64,000 nt of DNA from Lunularia cruciata (Eukaryota; Streptophyta; Marchantiopsida; Lunulariales; Lunulariaceae): NCBI GenBank assembly GCA_948567375.1, contig OX419757.1:38626001-38690000 (forward strand), read 5' to 3'. The notes beneath the pieces were generated by a model. That model did not search any database, was not told where the DNA came from, and saw only the letters and a program-made list of their open reading frames with translations. Position 1 is the first letter of the stretch, and each line of letters opens with the position of its first letter. This document shows, in pieces, positions 12,341 to 20,974 of this stretch. The translations under genes and the position numbers were made by a program.

Positions 12341-13600
12341 ATACATTAGTTTTTTGACATCCCTACAAATATAGTGACATGGAGAGAGTATTGATTAAGA
12401 GCTAATGTAGAGACAATTTTGAGGCTAGTTTGGTAGAGATTTCACATGGAGAATATCCTTCAACTATATTGATGCAAGCCAAAAAGGACATGCATGGCAA
12501 CTACACATATAAGTAGATGTGTGGAGATCATTATCCTATCAATTGATAGACTAGGGTTGACTGGTATACTATGCCTACACCAAAGGAGATCTTTGAAACA
12601 ATTGTGCATACAAAGGTCTTTAGTACTTTAGATCTTTAAGCAAGATATCATAAGTTGCTAATCAAGGAGGAAGACAAGTGCAAGATGCCATTTTGGGCTA
12701 TCAATCTTCATAATAAGGATGTATTATATCAATGGATGTTCTTACCATTTGGGTTAGAGAATGCTCCTACCAAGTTCTAGATGGATAGGATTTTGCTTGG
12801 TGCTCTATTGATGATTATTTTGGTCTATAGCACAACTATGGAGGAAAATGAGAGGTGTTTGAGAGGTTTAAATCTCATGGACTCAAATTACACCTTGGGA
12901 AATATAGATTCTTCCAAAATCAGGTTGAGTGAGTATTTGGGTCACACTATCTACCCCTGATGGACTTGGTGTTAAGTAGACCAAGGTGGAGGCTATTGCA
13001 TGTATTCTTTGGCCTATGGATGTTAGCAAAGTGCAAATATTCCTTGAGTTGGAAAACTTCTATTGTCAATATGTTAAGATTTAGTGCCATTGCCAAGGGC
13101 TTGACAAAGCTGACCAAGCTTACACAAGAGTGATGTTGGGGAAGATCAGTAGGAGAGAGCTTTTATAGAACTCAAGGAGAGGTTGACATCTACCTCTATT
13201 CTCAAGAGACCGATCAGTGGACAACCATTCCAAGTTCATACTGATTGGAGTATATTGGGGCTTGGAGCAATGCTTACCTATTAGGATGATGAGGGGAAGA
13301 GTTTTTGGTATAGTCCAAAAATTCAACAAAGACAAAGTATAGTTTGTAAGATAGAGAGTGCTTGGCAATAGTGTAGACAATAACACATTTTTTATGTAAC
13401 CTATTTGGTATTTCACTTTCATCATTGATCATCAACCACTAAAGTGGTTGATAGAGTCTCACAAACTTTTAGTGAAGCTTGCTTTGATTTTATAGAATTA
13501 TGATTTCATGATTATTCACAAACTTGGAGTGGTGAACCATGGTGTAAATGGGTTGAGTAGAAACTCATGTTCAAGCCAACATGATTAAATTGGAGCACAT
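12341..13600 (+). pseudogene. Ty3 reverse transcriptase-RNase H remnant
   Basis: The order of RT blocks is clear. They are HPYKYSDMERVL (about 12360), a SHGEYPSTILMQAKKD block, MPTPKEIFETI (about 12570), VFSTLDL (about 12620), EEDKCKMPFWAIN and YQWMFLPFGLENAPTKF (about 12730-12780). The catalytic YxDD box is replaced by ILVYSTTME near 12820, so the polymerase active site is gone. RNase H-like sequence follows at about 13220-13290 (FQVHTDWSILGLGAML, with Asp-Ala-Ser changed to Asp-Trp-Ser). Stops replace Gln and Arg codons throughout. The blocks resemble Ty3 elements I associate with bryophytes, lycophytes and other non-flowering plants, though this is from memory. Confidence 0.8.
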
Positions 13601-13889
13601 TGGCATCGTGAGATAGATGAAGAGATGGTGCCAATTTGACATACATCTATCTTTCTATGTTTATTTTTTGGGTTTTGATGGTATCTCTCTTAGCACATAC
13701 AGAAGGAGTTGTTGAGGTCATAGATCCAAAGGGTGGAAATATTGGTATAAATCAGCGAGACATTCATGATGATGTCTTGGTGCTGGATTATCTTTGCATT
13801 GGTGTTGTGGGTAGCACAATTGGTGCCAAGGAGAGAGAGCACATCCTTCATCAAGCCAAGTGGTTTAGACTGGAGTGCATACACCTTAT

Positions 13890-14475
13890 TTGTGTATGAG
13901 AAGATGATAGAGTACAAGTGGTACCACTTCTATCTCAAAGACCATAGTTGGTACGTCATGCTCATGAGGAGCAAGGACATTTTAAAGTAAAGCATACATA
14001 TAGCCTACTCTAGATTCATTATTGGTGATGTAGTATTCAATCCAATTTACAAGTTTGTTGCCATATCTGAGGTTTGTGATTGAGTTAGAGTATCATTTAA
14101 TGCTCCTACACCACAATTACACCCATTACCTATCATAGGCTTAGGTTACTATTGGATTTTGAACTTTGTTGGACCCTTACCATTGATTGTGAGACATCAT
14201 CACTATGTCTTGGTTATGGTGGAACACTTCTCTAAGTGGATAAAGTTGGTGGCACTTCTTGACAAGTCCAATGAAGAGATAACTTACCTATTCTTGAATT
14301 GGGTTCTAAGTAATTTTGGTGCACCAATTGAGGTTTTGACTTATCAGGGTAAAAAATTCTTGGGAGAATTTTCAGGTCATGTGTGATAAGGCCTTGATTG
14401 ATCACTATACTACCTCCCAAGATCACCAGGAGGCAAATGACTTAGCACAAAGAGTTAGTTCAGATGATGAAGAGA
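13890..14475 (+). pseudogene. Ty3 integrase remnant with all three catalytic acids lost
   Basis: HAHEEQGHF-like sequence near 13955 matches the zinc-binding N-terminus. The core at 14159-14470 reads NFVGPLPLIVRHHHYV, then HFSKWIKLVALLDKSNEE, VLTYQGKKFLG and NDLAQRV. Against the usual D..D..E core the first Asp is Asn, the second (DQG) is Tyr and the Glu is Gln. A minus-strand relative lies at 62167-62520 and keeps the second Asp and the Glu. This is the 3' part of the element whose gag starts near 8 kb. Confidence 0.8.
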
Positions 14476-15034
14476 GGATTGCATAAGTATGGTTTGCAAA
14501 GAGATCACTTAGGAGATTGGGATGTCCAAAATTACCTTGGTTAGCCATCAACTATCGGCTGAACCAACAAGCATGCTTAGAATCCTTGTCTCCTTGCTTT
14601 CTACTCTATGGATGAGATCCAAATTTACCTACAACAATTCATCATGATGTTATTGTAATTTTGGACCTAAATGATGCAAATGGATGATCGTATGGGTGAG
14701 TACATGTTCTCAATGAGTAGAGACCTTCCAAAGAGTGATGCCAATGAAATTAGAGAAATTTGTGATTGCTTAGCATAGGGATAACTTACCCTATACTATT
14801 ATTTGAAGAGGAGGTTATAAACCTTTGATTTGTTGATTTTATCTAAGTGATTATGTATATCTACATCATACTACACTAATAACACTTGATGTGACTACAA
14901 ACCACACTATCTTGAGAGTGCCTAAGGTATTGCCTTTTGGAGTCCTCATGTTGAAAGGACATGATGGTGTTATTTGGAAGGATCATGTGCAGCAATTGTA
15001 TATCATGCCACCTCCCAAACATTGATGGCACTAC
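14476..15034 (+). other. 3' untranslated region of decayed Ty3 element
   Basis: No gene is seen. From about 14880 the sequence matches, in reverse, the minus-strand copy at 61610-61780 ('CCACCTCCCAAACATTGATG'), which shows that this part belongs to the same family. Confidence 0.55.
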
Positions 15035-16211
15035 TGTAATATTCTCAAGGATAAGAGAAACCCTAAAAGAAATATAAGAGAAGAAACACAATGTTTCATT
15101 CCTCAATACTTTGATGTTGTAATGCTCCAAGGACAGGAGAATCCCCAAGAGAAACATAAGACAAGAAACACAAGGCTTCAGCCCTCAATACTATAATGCC
15201 ACAAAGGAGTGCCTTGTCTTTATTATATAACAAAGAGGATACCCTTAGAGGGAGCTCCACCCTTGGATAAGATACATGGATTGGTGACATGTTATCAAGC
15301 TCCACCCTTATATTAGTTATATGGATGGGTGATATATCTATCCTTATCTTATCTGGTTGGTCAAACAAGTTTGACCAAAAGGAATCTTTGGAAAATCTTC
15401 CTATCAGAAGCTTAAAACAACATGTGTGAGGTATTGTTGTAAAGCTCTCAACAAGACAAACATGGAGGAGAAAGAAACACATTTTTGCCCAAAGGGTGTG
15501 GAATATTTTTTAATTTTTAAGGCCTAATTAATCCTTTTAAGTCTCCAAAGTTGATTTTGAAGTTTTTAGGGTGTTTCCAACCTCTAGCCTATTGGTGAAA
15601 GTAAATTTTTTTGTAACACCTCTATCTGATTTACTTAGAACCTCCTATATAACATCCTTCTAAATATTACCAAGAAAATTTCCACCTCTAGATAATATAT
15701 CTAGCTAATGGTATTATAGATGCCCCAAAGAAGTATCTTATCTTTATTATATAACAAAGAGTATACACTTGAAAGGAGCTACATCCTTGGATCAAATACG
15801 TGAATTTGTGACATACTAGCAAGTTCCACTCTTAGATTAGCCACATGAATTGGTGATATGTCAATCCTTGTCCTATTTGGTTGGTCAAACAAGTCTACTA
15901 AAGAGAATATTTGGGGAATATTCCTATAAGAAGCCCATAATAACATGGATGAGGTACCATTGGAAAGATCTTGTTGAACAAGGGAGGAGAAAGAGAGGAA
16001 GCTTTTATTTTTTGAGACCTAATTCATTTGTCTAGGTTTCCAAATTGGCTCTAAAGTTTTCAAGATGTTTTTTGCCTTTGCCCCATGAGTGGAAGTACTC
16101 TTTTGGTGATATTTATATTTGATCTACTTAGACCATTAAACATAACATCCCTAAAGATATTTCCAAGCTGATTTCCATCTCTAGATAATTTTTCTAGCTA
16201 ATGGTATTACA
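15035..16211 (-). mobile_element. Solo LTR (family L) with internal tandem duplication
   Basis: The unit starts TGTAATATTCTC and ends GGTATTACA, the TG...CA ends of an LTR. The flanks ACTAC and ATTAT would be one 5-bp target duplication after two C/T changes. The related sequence at about 61600 lacks the insert and continues across the site. A full-length relative at 59771-60486 (716 bp) borders a primer binding site and sets the sense as minus, with a TATATAATAAAG-type TATA box. This copy is 1177 bp because about 490 bp are duplicated in tandem inside it. Confidence 0.8.
15193..16211. repeat. About 490-bp tandem duplication inside solo LTR
   Basis: The block beginning AATGCCACAAAGGAGTGCC (about 15191) and ending near GGTATTATA (15713) is repeated from GATGCCCCAAAGAAGT (15720) to 16211. 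Both carry the TTTATTATATAACAAAGAG motif, the TTGGTCAAACAAGT block and the CTCTAGATAAT ending. Divergence between units is considerable, so the duplication is old. Confidence 0.8.
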
Positions 16212-17190
16212 ATTATGCACCCAACCTTGGCAGTTGTATGTGCAAGCTTGTGGTGTATATTATGTGGCTATTCCGACGGATCTGCTACTATGTTAGTATA
16301 CAATAGTTGTTCAAGAGGATGGAATATGGTATGTTTGATTCCCTTCATGATGGTTCCTCAAGGACAATGGCTATGTCCTTCATGTACATGACATATAGCT
16401 AGTTCACTCTTTATGAAATATAGATAGCAAATAGGCAACTAACAATGGGGCTTGATAGCACCAAGCCTCTTGATCTTTGTCTACCATAAGACATATCACA
16501 TACTTGGAGTAGATGGATACCTAGAGTTAGAGAGATCTAATTGCTTGCTATGAGGGTGATTTGGTACGTTAGAGTTTACGTATGAGTTGTGATTCTATAT
16601 TGTATGATGTTAACAAAAATGTATGTTATGTAGCAATTTATATACACATGATAGTTGTCATGAAAATTTTAATGCCAAGCTAGTTTCTCGGATGTTGGAG
16701 TGATAATCTTGGTGGTTAGGGTTATATTGATAGTTTCTCAAAGACTACTCAATGGAAACCAGATTTTGTACTAGGGGTATTGATTACATTATAGGACCCA
16801 CCGTCACTTGCATTGTTTGCATTGTCAAAGGTGCCATTAGGGTTGGAGATCCAGGTCAAGCATACGGGTATAACTTCAAAATGCAACTCCAGAGAGCTCA
16901 CTTCTTTAATGTTGAGCCTTTGAGTTCCTAACTATGGTGGACAGAGGCTGACGAGCATCACTTGAAGTCTCTTAGCTAGAGTAGGTGTAGCTTGATTGTA
17001 ATTAATGCTTGATTGTTGAGTGGAGTATCAAGTTCAGATCCAATTTGAGTGTGATTCAAGTGGAAGAGCGCATTGATTATTGTGGTACTTTAAAGTTTAT
17101 GTATGACTTTTGTATGAGTTGTGCTTCTATAGTGTATGATGTTGAAAATGATGTTTATTGTGTAGCAATACATATATGCAAAACACTACA
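16212..17190 (+). repeat. Repeat R2 and 3' end of decayed Ty3 element
   Basis: The sequence resumes homology with the minus-strand copy at about 60500-61560. It contains a duplicated motif, the sequence near 16575-16650 recurring at about 17090-17170 ('GTATGAGTTGTG...TGTATGATGTT'), and the same pair occurs in reverse at 60625-60720 and 61175-61270. The R2 segment at 16680-17060 matches 5881-6260. The conserved spacing in both copies suggests these are terminal repeats or an old duplication of the family. Confidence 0.65.
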
Positions 17191-19165
17191 ACAAATTTTT
17201 TTAATATTAAGAATGTTTCTTGAAATGAAAAAGGAAGGATGAAGTTTCTCTATCACAAAATTTAAAAGTAGTAAGCACAAAAATCATGCAATATAAGCAC
17301 TTATATATCAACCGGATCCATCCTCCCCTACTTCTCTTCAATTAGATAACTCCAACATGGATAAAAAATGTACATCAGTATATGAATATGTATCCAAACT
17401 AGTAGTAAGAGGAGTATTGAGAGCATCAAAGTGGTTTTGTTTATGATTGGTCATAAGCATGAAGATGAAGAATCTTATAAGCAACACATAATAATGAATG
17501 TTGTTACTTTGCTACATCTTTTTTTGCTCAAGTACAGAGTTGTGAGAAAGGACTCTTTTCTTGTATTATTATCATTATTATTTTTGTTGTTGAGATTATA
17601 AACTACATAAATATAATGAAAAATTAGCCAAATATTCCACTCTAAATTATTTTTTCCATGCAGAATAGTACTCCAAGTGCAGACAACGATCTATAGAAGA
17701 TGGAAACTTGAAAATGGATGAGTGGTTTGGGAACTTGATCAAGAAACTTGAAAGTACAAAGTCTCACTATTTGGTGAATGAGGCTTTCCTTTACTTAATG
17801 AACTATCTTAAGTATTTAGAGAACCTTACATTCAATATAAAGCCAACAACCTATAAAAAGATATTCAAACCATCATATATTAAAATAATTAGAATAAAAA
17901 ATAAATATAGACAGAGGAGAATCATGATGGAGAAAAAAGATAAGAATAAGTTTTGGAAAAGAAAAAATCATGGTTCTAGATAACAATATACAAGTATATA
18001 ATATGTATGACAAAAATGCAAAGGAAAAGATGAGCTGGAGTTAGAAGATGTGTTTGCTCATGAGTTAGAAGTAGAACTTGAGGAGCATGAGTAGATTTTG
18101 GAGTGTGGAAAGTCAAAAATTATGATCATCTTGTTCTATATTCAAGCAGGACTATACTTGATCTTAAAACCAAATACAAATTAGGAGTTCACTACTAGTA
18201 TCAATAGTACGAGGAAGAGTTTGTAGAGAATACTTATATCCAAGATACAACAAAATATAAGTTGATGGCGGCAAAAAAAAACTATAAAACTGGCAAAAAT
18301 TGCTAATTACTTAGCTAAGAGTACAAACTATGAACAAGATTTAAGATATGACTTTTAATAGAGGAATGGATTTTTGCTCATTCATGTATTTTGGATTCCC
18401 ACAGTAAAATTAGAAAATGAAGAGATATTCATAAAGGAAGTGGCTAGGATAGTGACTTGAAATTTGTCCAAAAAGAAAAAGGAAGCATTTTAGGAGAAGG
18501 TTATTTTTGTGGTTGGAGAATCAAACCTATATTAAAATCAAGCTTATTCACCATCACAAAATCCAGTTTAGATATTAATATGCATGTTGAAACACATATT
18601 TAAATTTTGATTTTTATCCATATTAGGGGTGGTTAGTTCACTAGAAAATTCTACTTCAAAATCATTGGAATCCTTTTAAACCTATAATTAATCTTTAGTT
18701 AATTATACTGTATAGTTTAGAGTCTTTAAATGTTTAGTTTTGCTACATTTTGATAGAAATAATTAGTGGTGATTCTCTTTTGAGATACAATATTTGAAAT
18801 ATGCAATTGACTTTTGTTTCTGATTGTTCTTTTTTTGGATTTAATTTTATTTACCTCTATAGCTTTAGTTAATTAATTTAATTTTTTATTGGTTATTATA
18901 TGGATATTAATACTTCTTATTTACCTTTTGGTTGGTGTATTGGCATGTTAGATCTATTCTTCTTCTTTGAATGAGGGTGTTCAAAATGTTAATAGTTTTT
19001 GTGGTTCATAGTTATACAATTTAGACTGGATATCTTATATATTTTTCATTTTTTTATAGATATTCTTGAGTAAGATAATTTTACATAAAAATTTAATAAT
19101 ATTTAAATTAAATATAAAATATAAAATTTCTTCAAATTCAAATATTCAGTTTTGGAACTCAAATA
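17191..19165. other. AT-rich DNA, no gene recognised
   Basis: Long A/T-rich runs, with a Lys-rich 91-codon ORF at 17708-17983 and scattered open fragments near 18000-18500, give no recognisable domain. I see no terminal repeats. Confidence 0.5.
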
Positions 19166-19351
19166 CCCAATATTAGTTGGCCATTGTTCATTAAGATGTA
19201 TTTTTATAATTCCTGTATCTAAATCAGTTAAAAGCGATGCATGATTAGGCAATATACCAATTTGTCCACTCTTTGGGGATAAAATAATTTCTTTAACCTC
19301 AGAATTCCAAACACTTCGATTAGTAGCCAGTACACGAAGATTTAGTGTCAT
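19166..19351 (-). pseudogene. atpE: Plastid atpE fragment (ATP synthase epsilon N-terminus)
   Basis: The minus strand opens with [19 protein letters not shown], continues through [19 protein letters not shown] and reaches LNEQW, which matches the first 60 or so residues of the chloroplast ATP synthase epsilon subunit. That subunit is normally about 130-140 residues and regulates the CF1 rotor. After QWPTN the match ends abruptly in AT-rich sequence. The atpB end lies directly upstream, in plastid order. A 64-kb context full of retrotransposons shows that this is plastid DNA transferred to the nucleus, not a working gene. Confidence 0.85.
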
Positions 19352-19356
19352 CTTTT

Positions 19357-19512
19357 TTAGCTCTCCACTTGTAACGTAGCGGCTTTTGCAGTAGCTTTAT
19401 CAATTTTACCGACTAAATAAAAAGCTTGTTCAGGAAGACTATCTAATTCTCCAGAAAGAATCATTTGAAAACCTTTTATAGTTTCTCTAAGACTTACGTA
19501 TTTTCCTGGAGA
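19357..19512 (-). pseudogene. atpB: Plastid atpB fragment (ATP synthase beta C-terminus)
   Basis: The minus strand reads [15 protein letters not shown], then [19 protein letters not shown] and ends KAATLQVES before a TAA, matching the last 50 or so residues of the chloroplast CF1 beta subunit. Just upstream of SPGKY the match stops and unrelated sequence begins. The stop codon and the atpE ATG are separated by 5 nt, whereas in many seed plants they overlap. Substitutions such as KIDKATAKA, where NIDEATAKA is usual, fit slow decay after transfer. The whole plastid insert is about 345 bp. Confidence 0.85.
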
Positions 19513-19745
19513 GCGTCAAGAGCCGCTTGCGATCGGGCAAGGTGAGTCCTGTACCAGTTATTACGAACTGCCAACCTTAGTTGTGCAGTAGTCGTCGCAG
19601 GGACCTGCATCACTACGCACTGAAATTCCTGACCAGCATTCAGATAGGCAGGAATGAAACTTAATCTAATATAAATTAACCGAAGAATATAACAGCGAAT
19701 GTGAGTTTTATCACACGAGATATCTGCTGGGATAACTTTTGCCAT
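19494..19745 (-). CDS. Unrecognised 83-codon ORF abutting plastid insert
   Basis: The frame encodes [16 protein letters not shown]..., with a C-terminal half (residues about 45-83) rich in Ala, Arg and Leu containing [18 protein letters not shown] do not recognise it. Its last codons overlap the plastid atpB fragment in another frame, so the stop is supplied by inserted DNA. Base composition is CpG-rich compared with the DNA to its left. It could be an exon remnant of a nuclear gene broken by the insert, another transferred fragment, or a chance frame. Confidence 0.2.
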   Translation of the reverse strand: MAKVIPADISCDKTHIRCYILRLIYIRLSFIPAYLNAGQEFQCVVMQVPATTTAQLRLAVRNNWYRTHLARSQAALDALQENT

Positions 19746-19770
19746 TTCATTATCTATAAAAGGTTGATTC

Positions 19771-20429
19771 GATTTCCCTACTTGGCGCTTAGGCCAGGAA
19801 GCTGTCGCAATGGAAATCCCATTAGAAGGATAACATAAGGCTTCGAGTCAAATGTACCATGTTCATCCTAGAATGCCCAATGTTGATGCAATATACAAAA
19901 ATTGACAATCAAATAAACGACTATAAATCCACATGTGCATACTCGAAGTCAGATGTACAATACTGTAGTTCAAATGTACATGGGCACTCCCCCACGCGCG
20001 TACAATAATGAAGAGAAAATACATTATTAATGAATAGATAAATATGAGGACAGCTGAACTTTCGATGAACAAACTCCGTCACAATAAGTAAGCTAATGAG
20101 CAGACTTTCTATCATTATAAAATAGATCCCAAGTTCATAGATCTTAAAAATTGCTCATTGTTTCTATGTCTCTGTTATTGGCTCCTGTTGCAAGGCTTTG
20201 AATGTGTTACGTTGGATAAAGCAGAGGCGATATCTCGAGGCATCAACAAGATTCAATGGCTTTGTGGATCCTGTTGGTGCACTGTTGATTTTGGAGGGGA
20301 TTGATCAATTCCGTTTTAAAGACCTGAGAGAATCGGCTCTGGTTTGTAGACTTGGGGATTCTCTTGCAACTCCCAAACTAGAAACTCCAAGTAGATTGAC
20401 CTGGTTTATTCCAGTAGCGCGCTCAACAG
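19771..20429. other. Non-coding single-copy region
   Basis: No gene or long repeat is seen. A short phrase (CGAGTCAAATGTACCATG near 19843, CGAAGTCAGATGTACAATA near 19944 and GTTCAAATGTACATGG near 19968) recurs three times in imperfect form, a weak local repeat. Confidence 0.4.
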
Positions 20430-20450
20430 TTTCAGCCTCCCGAACATACG

Positions 20451-20464
20451 CCTATCGCGATAGG
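20451..20464. repeat. Perfect 14-bp palindrome
   Basis: CCTATCGCGATAGG is fully self-complementary and directly abuts the hairpin that follows. Confidence 0.85.
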
Positions 20465-20513
20465 GTTCCAAGCCGAGATGGTATCGGTCGCGTACCATCT
20501 CGGCCTGGGAAAC
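20465..20513 (+). repeat. Hairpin with about 20-bp stem
   Basis: GCCGAGATGGTA (20472-20483) pairs with TACCATCTCGGC across a 9-nt loop, TCGGTCGCG. The stem extends outward, with one or two bulges, through GTTCCAA and its partner up to 20513. It is CpG-rich and lies about 460 bp beyond the stop codon of the ABCG gene. It could be a small RNA stem, a tiny inverted-repeat element or a protein-binding site, and nothing in the sequence decides which. Confidence 0.7.
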
Positions 20514-20861
20514 TTATGAAGCAAAAGCTGCGTCTTCAAAATATGTGACTTGGTTTGCTATTATCAGCAACGCACAAGACGTTTCGCGCCTCCCGAACAG
20601 TCAAATTCTCTTCGACCTCGTCCGGGGATGTCTTAACAAACAGAAGCACTCAGGTTTCCATCTTACTGCTGCCGTGGTACACATGATTCCTGAAACGGGG
20701 AGCTAGCTATCACCTATACGAGAAAAAATGTGTCGGCTGCATGAAGCAGTGCGTGATGACTTATAATAATGTAAAAGGACGAAGAAGAAGCCAACAGCTC
20801 TAAAATCACCTTACATCCGATAATCATAAGAACAGTTTCATCATAGGAACTCTGTCTCACT

Positions 20862-20867
20862 TTTATT
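20862..20867 (-). terminator. Putative poly(A) signal of ABCG gene
   Basis: AATAAA on the minus strand, about 108 bp after the ABCG stop codon, inside ATGAATAATAAAAGTG. Position and sequence fit a plant polyadenylation signal. Confidence 0.55.
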
Positions 20868-20974
20868 ATTCATTGTGCAGACTTCTAAAACACATCGGCA
20901 TTTCGTGTCACTGCTTGGGAAGTTTATATTTCCTAAAGTCGATGAATTTACTGAAGTAAAAACTTCACAAGTTG

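Larger units (their letters stand above)
20430..20602 (+). repeat. Short direct repeat, about 150 bp apart
   Basis: GTTTCAGCCTCCCGAACA (about 20429-20446) recurs as GTTTCGCGCCTCCCGAACA (about 20581-20599). The pair brackets the two inverted repeats at 20451-20513, so the interval may be one small inserted or structured unit. Confidence 0.6.

Noticed and set aside
17708-17983. 91-codon Lys-rich ORF as a gene
   Set aside because: Its composition is that expected from A-rich DNA, and no motif or flanking gene structure was seen.
20198-20548. 116-codon plus-strand ORF MNVLRWIKQRR...
   Set aside because: It runs through the palindrome and hairpin at 20451-20513, so part of the protein is encoded by inverted repeats. 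No domain and no good start context were seen.
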